From assembly GCA_003131925.1 (NCBI GenBank), contig PKWC01000187.1, positions 8,998 through 24,178 of the forward strand: 15,181 nucleotides of DNA. The letters run 5' to 3'. Below are positions 1 through 8,556 of the stretch, piece after piece (the first letter of the stretch is position 1; each line of letters opens with the position of its first letter). The notes under the pieces are model-generated. The model worked only from the letters and a program-made list of their open reading frames with translations, was not told where the DNA came from and made no database searches. A program made the translations under genes and the position numbers. Source of the DNA: Alphaproteobacteria bacterium (GTDB lineage Bacteria; Pseudomonadota; Alphaproteobacteria; Micropepsales; Micropepsaceae).

Positions 1-1
1 T

Positions 2-253
2 GACGCGCTGGGCGATCCCGAAACCTCGGCGATTACCGAAATCGAGCGCTATTGCGTGGAGCCGGGTCAGGCCTGCGGCTATATGCTCGGCAAGCTCGAA
101 TTCCTTCGTCTGCGCGACAAAGCGAAGGTAGCGCTCGGCGCCAAGTTCGACATCCGCCAGTTCCACGACGCCGTACTGCTCGGCGGCGCCGTGCCGCTCA
201 CGATCCTCGAGAAGATCGTCGACAACTACATTGCGGCGAAACAGTCTGCATAG
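2..253 (+). CDS. DUF885 family protein, C-terminal end (5' truncated by window)
   Basis: The frame is open from base 2 and ends at the TAG at 251-253, so only the last 83 residues are present and the true start lies upstream. The visible part has the conserved C-terminal pattern of DUF885 proteins: an ExxRY segment, then PGQACGYMLGKLEFLRLR, then ALGAKFDIRQFHD and a G-x-x-PLTILEKIVD ending. DUF885 proteins are usually around 550-600 residues and often carry N-terminal signal peptides; members are thought to be metal-dependent hydrolases or carboxypeptidase-like enzymes, but most are uncharacterised. The catalytic region is not in the window, so no activity can be assigned. The gene converges with maeA, leaving only 38 bases between stop codons and no obvious terminator hairpin. 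Family assignment rests on recognition of the C-terminal pattern. Confidence 0.8.
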   Translation, partial: DALGDPETSAITEIERYCVEPGQACGYMLGKLEFLRLRDKAKVALGAKFDIRQFHDAVLLGGAVPLTILEKIVDNYIAAKQSA

Positions 254-291
254 GCTCGACGCACCGCATTAAACCGCGTGATCGAACTCCT

Positions 292-2004
292 TCAGCTTGC
301 GCGCACATAGGGACGGTATTCCGGCTGCCACATCTTCGCGCGAATGGCAGCTTCGATGTCGTCGGTTGCAACGTCGGTGAGGCCCTCGCGGCGGGCCTGG
401 ATGGCAACGGAGAGCGCCATCGCAACGGACAGATCGCGCAGATCGCCGATCGCCGGCAACAGATTGGCGTTCGAGTCGCGACTTGCGGGCGATGCGGCGG
501 CAAGCGCACGGGCCGCCGCAATGAACATGCCGTCGCTTACGCGCCTGGCCTTGACGGCAATTGCCGCCAAACCCACGCCCGGGAAAATATAGGTGTTGTT
601 TGTCTGGTCGATCTTGAATGCGGCTCCGTTGCGTTGACAAGCGGCGAACGGGCTTCCCGTTCCGACAATCGCGCGACCGGCGGTCCAGTGGAGCAGGTCC
701 GAAGGCGTTGCCTCGCAACGTGACGTTGGATTGGAAAGTGGGAAGATCACGGGGCGCTCGGTCTGCACCGCCATCGCACGGACAACGTGCTCCGGGAAAC
801 CGCCTGACTGCCCCGAAACACCGATCAGTACGGTGGGCTTCGCGTTGCGCACGACATCGTAGAGGGAAATCGTGTCCGGATTCTGAAGCGTCCAGCCCGC
901 GACCGAGTCGCGGCTACGCACAAATTCGCATTGGAATGATTCGATTTCCGGCGTCCCATCCAGAAGCAGCCCGGAGCGGTCGACAAGGAAAAAGCGGTCT
1001 TGCGCCTCTCTGGCCGTCAGGCCCGCTTCGACAAGGATTTTCCTGAGCAGGCTCGCGATTCCACAGCCGGCAGAGCCGGCGCCGAAGACAGCAATGCGCT
1101 GTGACACGAGCGGCAGACCCGTGACGTTGACTGCCGCGAGCAGCGCGCCCGCCGCGACCGCAGCCGTGCCCTGAATGTCGTCGTTGAAGGTGCAGAGCCG
1201 ATCTCGGTAGCGCGCCAACAGACGGTTGGCGTTTGGACGGGCGAAATCCTCCCATTGCAGCAATACGTGCGGCCAACGTTTCATCACCGCAGCGACAAAG
1301 GCATCGACGAATTCGTCGTAATGCGCATCGCGAATGCGCTCGTGCCGCCAGCCGATGTAGAGCGGATCGGCCAGCCGTTCAGGATTGTCGGTGCCGACAT
1401 CGAGAATGACCGGAAGCGTCGTCGCCGGATCGAGTCCGCCGCAGCACACATAAAGAGAGAGCTTGCCGATCGGTATTCCCATGCCGCCCGCACCCTGGTC
1501 ACCGAGGCCGAGAATCCGGCCGCCGTCGGTGACCACAATCGCTTCCACCCTGTCGAAACGGGGATTGGCGAGAATCTGCGCGATTCGGTCCTGGTGGGGA
1601 TAGCTGAGGAACAACCCGCGCGGCTTGCGGTAGAGGCGGCTGAATTGCTCGCACCCGGCGCCGACGGTCGGTGTGTAGACGATCGGCAGCAATTCTTCGA
1701 TGTGACGGACGAGCAAGGCGTAGAAGAGTGTTTCGTTGGTGTCCTGAAGCTCCCGCAGAAAGGCGTAGCGCTCCAGATCGGTCTCGAAGCTGCGTATCGC
1801 GTTCAGGCGCCGCGAGATCTGTTCGTCGAGCGAACCCACGTGTGGAGGCAAGAGACCGTGCAGGCCGAACGTGTCGCGTTCGGCATCAGTGAACGCCGTT
1901 CCCTTGTTGAGCGCAGCATCCGACAACAGCTCGTAACCGGACAGTTCCGTGTGGAACGGAATCGGTGGTGCGTAGGGTTGGCGATCGACGGACGTGGGTT
2001 CCAT
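292..2004 (-). CDS. maeA: NAD-dependent malic enzyme (malate dehydrogenase, oxaloacetate-decarboxylating)
   Basis: This cytoplasmic enzyme oxidatively decarboxylates L-malate to pyruvate and CO2 with NAD+, linking the TCA cycle to the pyruvate pool. From the ATG at 2004 it is 570 residues, close to E. coli MaeA (about 565), and it aligns along its whole length from memory. Visible landmarks are QDTNETLFY (about 87-95), YTPTVG with the catalytic Tyr110, LGLGDQGAGGMGIPIGK with the catalytic Lys181, metal-binding WEDF (Glu252, Asp253) and FNDDIQGT (Asp276), the dinucleotide-binding FGAGSAGCG (307-315), and SNPTSR plus FPGVGL in the C-terminal half. The frame stays open to a TTG at 2091, but residues before Met30 of that longer reading are low-complexity and unlike the family, so 2004 is preferred. 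The ribosome-binding site at 2004 is weak; a short ORF with a strong one overlaps it (2004-2075), suggesting coupled translation. Confidence 0.95.
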   Translation of the reverse strand: MEPTSVDRQPYAPPIPFHTELSGYELLSDAALNKGTAFTDAERDTFGLHGLLPPHVGSLDEQISRRLNAIRSFETDLERYAFLRELQDTNETLFYALLVRHIEELLPIVYTPTVGAGCEQFSRLYRKPRGLFLSYPHQDRIAQILANPRFDRVEAIVVTDGGRILGLGDQGAGGMGIPIGKLSLYVCCGGLDPATTLPVILDVGTDNPERLADPLYIGWRHERIRDAHYDEFVDAFVAAVMKRWPHVLLQWEDFARPNANRLLARYRDRLCTFNDDIQGTAAVAAGALLAAVNVTGLPLVSQRIAVFGAGSAGCGIASLLRKILVEAGLTAREAQDRFFLVDRSGLLLDGTPEIESFQCEFVRSRDSVAGWTLQNPDTISLYDVVRNAKPTVLIGVSGQSGGFPEHVVRAMAVQTERPVIFPLSNPTSRCEATPSDLLHWTAGRAIVGTGSPFAACQRNGAAFKIDQTNNTYIFPGVGLAAIAVKARRVSDGMFIAAARALAAASPASRDSNANLLPAIGDLRDLSVAMALSVAIQARREGLTDVATDDIEAAIRAKMWQPEYRPYVRAS

Positions 2005-2075
2005 CACGGCTGGTTGGCGGCCTGATCCCGAGCGGAGGGAGCGGGCCAGCGCCGGTTGATCAGGGTCACAACCAT
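2004..2075 (-). CDS. Possible 23-codon leader ORF coupled to maeA
   Basis: An ATG at 2075 opens a 23-codon reading frame (starting MVVTLINRRW) that ends with a TGA whose last base is the first base of the maeA ATG, giving a TGATG junction. A textbook Shine-Dalgarno GGAGG (complement of 2082-2086) sits six bases before this ATG, whereas maeA itself has only a weak candidate. This is the arrangement expected for translational coupling, where ribosomes finishing the leader restart on the enzyme gene. No attenuator hairpin or run of regulatory codons is evident. The peptide resembles nothing I recognise and could be a chance ORF; the alternative is that maeA starts in its own frame at the TTG at 2091. 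Confidence 0.4.
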   Translation of the reverse strand: MVVTLINRRWPAPSARDQAANQP

Positions 2076-2100
2076 GGCCAGCCTCCAGCAACGATGATGA

Positions 2101-2129
2101 CGCATAATGCCACGCCGGCTATCGGACAA
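2101..2129 (-). promoter_or_regulatory. Weak candidate promoter for maeA
   Basis: On the minus strand TTGTCC (2129-2124) and TATGCG (2106-2101) are separated by 17 bases. Transcription would start near 2094, about 19 bases before the leader ORF. Matches to the sigma-70 consensus are partial (4/6 and 3/6), so this rests mostly on spacing and position. Confidence 0.22.
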
Positions 2130-2351
2130 TTTCTCTCGATGCCAACGTCTTTGCCGCACGGGCTGACAACGACAGATCCGAACCTCGTGACCACCGTCTT
2201 TGTCCAGTTCGTCTTGATTCCACTTGCTTTTTGGCGGCGATGCATCTCCGCCGCCGACAGAAGCGTCAGCGAGACAATGAGCAGCGGATCGAACAACGCC
2301 CTAGCAGAGTAGTCCGTAGCGCGCAAACACGGGCTCTTCGGACCGGCGACG

Positions 2352-2732
2352 TCAGGCAATTGCGGCGTTGCTTTCCGCCGACAAACCAAATCCCGCGTAG
2401 AGGATCACAATCGCCAATACGACATGCAGCCAGCGATCCGCGCCGTTCATGGCGACCATTCCCAGCATCATGTCGCCAGGCATCAGAAAACCAAGGACGG
2501 CAACGATGGCGTAGACGACTCCGATGATCTTGAGTGCGACGCTCGAACCCAGGCTCGAATAGGCACCGAGAAGGAGAACGATGCCGCTCCCGATATGAAT
2601 GAGGTTGTGGACCGTGTTGGTGACGAAAATGCCGCTGGGCCCGACGATCGGATTTGGAACGTAGCCGAGCACCCCGACGATGATGAAGACAAATCCAAGT
2701 ACAAGCGCTGCAGTTTTCGCGTTCACGCCCAT
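2352..2732 (-). CDS. DUF4383 family small integral membrane protein
   Basis: This is a 126-residue protein with four hydrophobic segments at about residues 8-26, 41-60, 65-84 and 100-117, so it should be an inner-membrane four-helix protein. The HNLIHIGSG motif (42-50) in the second helix and the NGADRWLHVVLA segment (96-107) before the fourth match the conserved histidine-containing positions of DUF4383. No molecular function is established for the family. The start is well supported: GAAGGGG lies six bases upstream of the ATG at 2732. It reads divergently from the flavoenzyme gene, and its upstream spacer contains a consensus DnaA box. The stop is followed by 276 bases before the maeA leader ORF, with no convincing terminator, so read-through into maeA is possible. 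Confidence 0.8.
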   Translation of the reverse strand: MGVNAKTAALVLGFVFIIVGVLGYVPNPIVGPSGIFVTNTVHNLIHIGSGIVLLLGAYSSLGSSVALKIIGVVYAIVAVLGFLMPGDMMLGMVAMNGADRWLHVVLAIVILYAGFGLSAESNAAIA

Positions 2733-2803
2733 GATTTGCCCCTTCTCGAGAAGTGTTTGAACAAGTCTGCGCCGTTTTCACGAAGGTGGGCAAGTGGAAA
2801 GCC

Positions 2804-2812
2804 TGTGGATAA
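2804..2812 (-). promoter_or_regulatory. Consensus DnaA box (TTATCCACA)
   Basis: The minus strand reads TTATCCACA, an exact match to the strongest E. coli-type DnaA box. It lies in the upstream region of the DUF4383 gene, 72 bases from its ATG. A single nine-base match is expected by chance about once per 130 kb on either strand, so it is suggestive only. No second box or AT-rich unwinding element is nearby, so this is not an origin. Confidence 0.35.
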
Positions 2813-2859
2813 TTTGCGCCAGAATTCGCCTATCCAAATGGCAGCTCACGTCATAACTC

Positions 2860-2883
2860 GATGAAATCATGATTCTTTTCATC
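2860..2883. promoter_or_regulatory. Nested inverted repeat, possible operator
   Basis: GATGAAA (2860-2866) is matched by TTTCATC (2877-2883), and between the arms AATCATGATT (2865-2874) is itself a perfect palindrome. It lies midway in the divergent spacer, a usual place for a regulator-binding site serving both genes. It is not followed by a T tract and so is unlikely to be a terminator. No specific regulator can be named. Confidence 0.3.
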
Positions 2884-3061
2884 TAGTCATTCCAGCCGCC
2901 GCTTGATCCGGGCCGTTGTCTTTGCCTTCGCGTCGGTGAACGGCAGCGGCATCGAATCCTTTTCCGGACATGATTCTCTTCTGACCCGGTGAATTCTTCG
3001 CCGCATTGTGTTCCGCTTCGAATCGGGCGTCCCATCCACAGTCGGGACTCAGGGTGATCCC

Positions 3062-4990
3062 ATGTCGAAGGAATCGGACCGGCGCCTCGGAATGAACCGC
3101 GCCATTGCACGGCGCGATTTTCTGCAGGGCGTTGCGGTTGGAGTGACGTTTGGCAGTCTCGCGCCGGAACTCGCGGAAGCCGCGGAACAGGAGGCGCAGA
3201 ACGCGGCGGGCTACTATCCGCCGGCCCGCCTGGGAATGCGCGGCAGCCATCCCGGTTCGTTCGAGGCCGCGCATGAACTGCGCGACGGAGATTTCTGGAA
3301 CAGTGCAACATCGCTGATCGACACCGGCGAGACCTACGATCTTGTCGTCGTGGGCGGGGGCATCAGCGGATTGTCGGCAGCCTGGTTCTACCGCGCAGCC
3401 AAGCCGGGCGCGAAGATCCTCATCATCGAGAATCACGACGATTTCGGCGGCCATGCCAAACGCAACGAATTCCATATCAACGGACGCATGGAGCTGATCA
3501 ATGGCGGCACTTACGAAATCGGCAGTCCATATCCCTACAGCAAGGTCGCAGGCGGGCTGCTCAAATCGCTCGGCATCGATGCCGCAAGGCTCAGCAAGGA
3601 ATGCGACGATCCTTTGGTCTATGGCGACCTGAAATACGGCGTCTTCTTCGATCGGGAAACATTCGGCGCGGACCGTCTTGTCACGCTTGCGCCGAGTGAC
3701 TGGGAGAAGCCAAAGCGGGCGGCGTGGAAGTCATTCCTCGCCGAAGCGCCGCTTGGCGACCCGGTCAGGCGCAGCATTCTCAAGATCGAGACCGGCACGG
3801 AAAACTACTATCCGGGCCTCGACAGCGACCAGAAAAAGGACCGGCTCTGGCGCATATCCTACAAGGACTATCTGTTGAACGTGGTGAAGGCCGACCCTGC
3901 GGTCATGCCACTCTACCTTCATCTGACCGACGAATTGTGGGGCTGCGGCATCGATGCCGTGTCGGCGCTGGATTGTTGGGGAATGGGCCATCCGGGTTTT
4001 GCGGGTCTCGGACTTACGCCGGGCGGCCCGAGCCTCAAGCGCATGGGTTATACGCCGGCCGGCTATTCCACGGCCGGCGGTTCCGAAAACTTTCATTTTC
4101 CCGATGGCAACGCGTCGATAGCGCGGCTGCTCGTGCGCGCACTGATTCCCGATTCGATTCCGGGACATGATGCACGCGATGTGGTGACCGCGAGGGCAGA
4201 CTACTCGAAGCTCGATCGTCCGGACAACGACGTGCGCATCCGTCTCAACAATCTGGTCGTGCGGGCGCGCAATGGCGGAAAAGGCGTGGAGGTCGCCTAC
4301 ACGCAGAGCCACGGTGGAGGCAAGGTCTGGCGCGTGCGGGCGCACGATTGCGTGCTCGCCAACTGGAACACGACGATTCCCTATCTGGTGCCCGAGCTTC
4401 CGGCGGCGCAGAAGGCGGCGCTGCATTCGCTGGTCAAATGCCCGCTCGTTTATACAAATGTGGCGCTGCGCAACTGGACGTCATTTCACAGGCTCGGAAT
4501 CGGCCGGGTTTATGCACCCGGCTCGTGGCATACGGGCGTCAATCTGAGTCCGGCGGTGAATATCGGCAGCTACAGGAGTGCGCGTTCGCCGGAAGAACCG
4601 ATTGTCATCCGCATGATGCGCGCGCCCGCGAAGCCCGGACTCTCCGAATACGATCAGAACCGCGCGGGACGCGTGGATTTGCTGCAGACGACGTTCGAGA
4701 CATTCGAACGCAACATCCGCGACCAGCTCGCGCGCACGCTCGAGCCCGGCGGTTTCGATCCGGCGCGCGACATCGAGGGCATTGCAGTGAACCGCTGGCC
4801 ACACGGTTACGCGCCGGAATACAACTCCCTTTGGGACCGGGACTTCGACGCCGATCACGGGCCGAACCTGATCGCGCGCAAGCGCTTCGGGCGCATCGCA
4901 ATTGCCAATTCCGATTCCGGATATGCGGCCTATACCGACTGCGCCATCGATCAGGCCCATCGGGCGGTCGGCGAACTGCTGAATGTTTAG
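3062..4990 (+). CDS. Tat-exported FAD-dependent oxidoreductase, spermidine dehydrogenase-like
   Basis: This 642-residue flavoprotein resembles the Pseudomonas/Citrobacter spermidine dehydrogenase family, which oxidatively cleaves polyamines in the periplasm. The N-terminus carries a twin-arginine signal: RRDFL at 17-21, then a hydrophobic stretch and an Ala-rich region near residue 40, so it should be exported folded with FAD bound. A Rossmann FAD-binding segment DLVVVGGGISGLSAAWF (93-109) is followed by the acidic strand end LIIENHDDFGGHAKRNEF, characteristic of the family. Near the C-terminus VNRWPHGYAPEYNS and a SDSGYAAYTDCAIDQAH segment also match family members. I chose ATG 3062, preceded by AGGGTG, over the upstream ATG at 3008 because it places the Tat motif normally. 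No cytochrome or amine-metabolism genes adjoin it, so the true substrate is uncertain; it could oxidise another amine. Confidence 0.82.
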   Translation: MSKESDRRLGMNRAIARRDFLQGVAVGVTFGSLAPELAEAAEQEAQNAAGYYPPARLGMRGSHPGSFEAAHELRDGDFWNSATSLIDTGETYDLVVVGGGISGLSAAWFYRAAKPGAKILIIENHDDFGGHAKRNEFHINGRMELINGGTYEIGSPYPYSKVAGGLLKSLGIDAARLSKECDDPLVYGDLKYGVFFDRETFGADRLVTLAPSDWEKPKRAAWKSFLAEAPLGDPVRRSILKIETGTENYYPGLDSDQKKDRLWRISYKDYLLNVVKADPAVMPLYLHLTDELWGCGIDAVSALDCWGMGHPGFAGLGLTPGGPSLKRMGYTPAGYSTAGGSENFHFPDGNASIARLLVRALIPDSIPGHDARDVVTARADYSKLDRPDNDVRIRLNNLVVRARNGGKGVEVAYTQSHGGGKVWRVRAHDCVLANWNTTIPYLVPELPAAQKAALHSLVKCPLVYTNVALRNWTSFHRLGIGRVYAPGSWHTGVNLSPAVNIGSYRSARSPEEPIVIRMMRAPAKPGLSEYDQNRAGRVDLLQTTFETFERNIRDQLARTLEPGGFDPARDIEGIAVNRWPHGYAPEYNSLWDRDFDADHGPNLIARKRFGRIAIANSDSGYAAYTDCAIDQAHRAVGELLNV

Positions 4991-5162
4991 CGATTCCCCT
5001 GGACCTGGGATGGCGCCCGACATGGCGGACGGCTGGTCGAGAAGATCGATTCAAAAAAGATAAGATTTTGTCAATGATCGAAATCGACGGGAGCTGGACG
5101 GATGTTCCGGCCCTGCTATTCTGACCGCAATACTGGCTGACAACTCCGGGGAGATCCGTCTC

Positions 5163-6245
5163 ATGACTTCACGATTCGCACCGCTCGCCACGCTCGCGGC
5201 GGCAAGCCTTCTCGCCCTGCCGGCAAGCGCAGGCACCACGGCGAAGCCGAGGTTTGTAACGCTGCCCAACCATCTAAACCTGGCTCCGCATCATCCGGCG
5301 TCCACGCTGGCGCAATGGAACGGCAGCTTCACCGACCTGACGCACAAGGTCATCAACTACACAATGGTCGGCACCAACCCTTCCACGACCAACACCACGA
5401 CGACCGTGCAGGTCATGCTGGTACCGATCAAAATGATTTATGGCAGCAGAAACGGTAACATGACGTTCGATCCCGGCACGCACGTTCTGTCCAACGGCAA
5501 GACAGTGGTGCAGAACACGCTCAATTCACCGCTGTTCGTTGCGGGAATCGACTTCGTGCAGGGCGGGACCGATCTCGGCACGACGCAATACATCGATGCA
5601 TTCCAGCGGGGAAATTTCTGGTCGTCGGTCAGCACGAACTCCAGTTACCACGTCCTGCTGGGAACGCCGACGGTGCTGCCGGAGCAGACGATTACTGTTT
5701 CCCGATCCCAGGGTAACGTCATCAACAATCCCTTCGGTTCCGGCAAGGTCGGAACGATGGGCATCAACGCGTTCGACAGCAAGCTACAAACCTTCATGCG
5801 CAGCCTGACCCAGATCAATCCTAGCGTGTTGCCGCTCTTTATCACCTACGACATCTATCTGACTTCGGGCGGCTGCTGCATCGGGGGCTACCACTCCGCG
5901 AACGGTGCGCAGCCCGGCGGCCAGACCTATTCCTACGCGACCTATGTGGACTCGGCGGGAGCCTTCTCCCAGGACGTGTCGGCGCTCTCTCATGAACTCG
6001 GCGAATGGCTCGATGATCCCTTTGTCGACAATCGCGTGAATTGCACCGACAACAGCATTCTGGAGGTGGGAGATCCGCTCGAAGGCGGACCCAACTACGG
6101 AGGCTATCCGTACACGCTCAATGGGTTCACCTACAATCTTCAGTCACTGGTGTTCCTCGGCTATTTCGGCGCTCCGCGCTCGACCTCCGTCCACAGCTGG
6201 CTGGCCTTCCAGAACGACGAATCCAATGTCTGCCCGGGTCAGTAA
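5163..6245 (+). CDS. Secreted HExxE-motif protein, putative metallopeptidase
   Basis: This 360-residue protein begins with a Sec signal peptide (hydrophobic core about 8-20, probable cleavage after ASA at 21-23). The mature part is rich in Thr, Asn and Ser. The key feature is SHELGEWLDDP (276-286): an HExxE motif in place of the usual HExxH, followed downstream by EVGDP (301-305). A His-Glu-x-x-Glu helix plus an (E)xGD segment recurs in secreted bacterial proteins that look like zinc peptidases, with His277, Glu281 and perhaps Asp304 as metal ligands; this is inference. Paired cysteines lie at 238-239, with single ones at 294 and 357, possible disulfides. GGGGAGA eight bases before the ATG supports the start. 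It lies 172 bases after the flavoenzyme gene and is ended by a strong terminator, so it may be its own unit. Peptidase activity is not proven. Confidence 0.7.
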   Translation: MTSRFAPLATLAAASLLALPASAGTTAKPRFVTLPNHLNLAPHHPASTLAQWNGSFTDLTHKVINYTMVGTNPSTTNTTTTVQVMLVPIKMIYGSRNGNMTFDPGTHVLSNGKTVVQNTLNSPLFVAGIDFVQGGTDLGTTQYIDAFQRGNFWSSVSTNSSYHVLLGTPTVLPEQTITVSRSQGNVINNPFGSGKVGTMGINAFDSKLQTFMRSLTQINPSVLPLFITYDIYLTSGGCCIGGYHSANGAQPGGQTYSYATYVDSAGAFSQDVSALSHELGEWLDDPFVDNRVNCTDNSILEVGDPLEGGPNYGGYPYTLNGFTYNLQSLVFLGYFGAPRSTSVHSWLAFQNDESNVCPGQ

Positions 6246-6275
6246 CAAATAGCTGATCACACGCTTTCCTTATCC

Positions 6276-6310
6276 ATCCCCTCATGGCCCGTGCCATGAG
6301 GGGATTTTTT
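6276..6310 (+). terminator. Strong intrinsic terminator after the HExxE protein gene
   Basis: A perfect 13-base-pair stem (ATCCCCTCATGGC at 6276-6288, its complement at 6293-6305) closes a four-base CCGT loop. The stem runs straight into a T tract (6305-6310, then ATT). It begins 31 bases after the stop codon and should end transcription of 5163-6245, separating it from the DUF6940 gene. Confidence 0.93.
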
Positions 6311-6365
6311 ATTCGGGACGCGATGCAGGGATTGAACGGGCTGCCGGCGAGAAGAAACAAACAGG

Positions 6366-6962
6366 ATGTGGGTCTCACAACGCCAGACGATCCGGCAGGG
6401 ATGGAGTGAACGAGTGCTCCTCACTTCGGCGGGACGGACGCTGTCGTTTGCGGAGGTGATCGCGGGTTGGCGCGACAACGAGGAGTTTCGCGCGTTCTTC
6501 ATTGCCGAATTGGCGGCCACGGATTTTCCGGCGTTCTTCTGGGAGATGCCGCCGATCCGCCGGGGTCACCCGGAAATCGACTACGAGTATGTAGCGATTC
6601 GCAGCGACGGTCTGGAGCAGCTGCACCCGGACGCCCGCGCCTTTGATTCGAAGTTCAGGGCTGCCAGCTCATCCCGGTCGGTCGTGTCGTTCCGCAATCT
6701 CGGCGGCGATGCATTCCTGGTGGTGCCAAAACCAATCTCCAGCCTGGAATCCTACGGCCATATCGCAACATTTGTGCGGTCGGCGCCAATCGGGCAACGG
6801 CAGGACCTCTTCCAAACTCTCGGCAGCGCGATAAGCGACGTTCTGGGCGAGAATGATAAGCGGATTTGGGTCAGCACGTCCGGCCTCGGCGTCCCCTGGG
6901 TGCACATCCGGCTCGACTCATATCCGAAATACTACCAACACGAGGCCTACGCGAAACTGTAA
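6366..6962 (+). CDS. DUF6940 family protein
   Basis: This 198-residue soluble protein has no signal peptide or membrane segment. Conserved-looking blocks are LSFAEVIAGW (26-35), FFWEMPP (57-63), NLGGDAFLVVP (111-121), and STSGLGVPWVHIRLDSYPKYY at 170-190, a dense cluster of His, Arg, Asp and Tyr near the C-terminus. These match the pattern I recall for DUF6940, whose function is unknown. The invariant-looking WE, GGDA and HxRLD residues could form an active or binding site, but nothing more specific can be said. The ATG at 6366 is the only ATG after the in-frame TGA upstream; its ribosome-binding site is poor (GAGAAG about 12 bases upstream). It is isolated from the preceding gene by a terminator and converges with asnS, leaving only 24 bases. 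Confidence 0.75.
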   Translation: MWVSQRQTIRQGWSERVLLTSAGRTLSFAEVIAGWRDNEEFRAFFIAELAATDFPAFFWEMPPIRRGHPEIDYEYVAIRSDGLEQLHPDARAFDSKFRAASSSRSVVSFRNLGGDAFLVVPKPISSLESYGHIATFVRSAPIGQRQDLFQTLGSAISDVLGENDKRIWVSTSGLGVPWVHIRLDSYPKYYQHEAYAKL

Positions 6963-6986
6963 AATCCAATCCGAACAGCGTGCGGA

Positions 6987-8393
<1,407 letters not shown>

Positions 8394-8405
8394 GATCGAG
8401 AGTTA

Positions 8406-8543
8406 CTAAGGCTGAATGGCCTTGTCCAGCGAACGGGGCGGATCGCCGAGAGCCAGCCTTTGGGCACCCCGAGCAGTCCATCGGGCTGCAAAGATCACAA
8501 GCGAAAAGGCTGCGAAATAGAGGCCGACTGCCAGAAAGAGCAT
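8406..8543 (-). CDS. Small single-pass membrane protein immediately upstream of asnS
   Basis: A 45-residue reading frame starts at ATG 8543 (or GTG 8549, 47 residues) and ends 12 bases before the asnS ATG. Residues 1-20 (MLFLAVGLYFAAFSLVIFAA) form a clean membrane helix, followed by a basic segment RWTARGAQRL and a polar tail ending DKAIQP. Hydrophobic helix plus positive residues on one side is the usual form of small inner-membrane proteins, with the tail predicted cytoplasmic. No strong ribosome-binding site is visible and I do not recognise a family. Its position suggests co-transcription with asnS, sharing a divergent spacer with the GloVer gene. It could be chance, but the amino-acid make-up is more protein-like than neighbouring non-coding frames. 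Confidence 0.5.
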   Translation of the reverse strand: MLFLAVGLYFAAFSLVIFAARWTARGAQRLALGDPPRSLDKAIQP

Positions 8544-8556
8544 CAGCACGGCCAGA

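Larger units (their letters stand above)
2733..3061. other. Divergent intergenic spacer between DUF4383 gene and flavoenzyme gene
   Basis: This 329-base spacer separates two divergently transcribed genes and must hold both promoters, yet no strong sigma-70 pair stands out on either strand. It contains a perfect DnaA-box consensus (2804-2812) and a nested inverted repeat (2860-2883). ORFs that cross it on the minus strand continue antisense into the flavoenzyme gene and have no family resemblance, so I call no gene here. The ribosome-binding site for the + strand gene (AGGGTG, about 3051-3056) lies at its right end. Confidence 0.6.

Noticed and set aside
2232..2254. GGCGGCG/CGCCGCC hairpin with adjacent run of T
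   Set aside because: The T run precedes the stem on the + strand and is an A run after it on the minus strand, so it is not an intrinsic terminator for either direction.
2066..2389. 107-codon frame on the minus strand between the DUF4383 gene and maeA, with a hydrophobic C-terminus (IAGVALCVIIVAGGWPWL)
   Set aside because: It overlaps the end of the DUF4383 gene and the maeA leader ORF, has no clear start signal, and matches no family I recognise. A shorter version from the ATG at 2245 (59 residues) cannot be excluded but is not supported.
2879..3475. Minus-strand frames covering the spacer and the start of the flavoenzyme gene
   Set aside because: They are antisense to the Tat signal and FAD motif of the real gene, with low-complexity Arg-rich sequence and no start signal.
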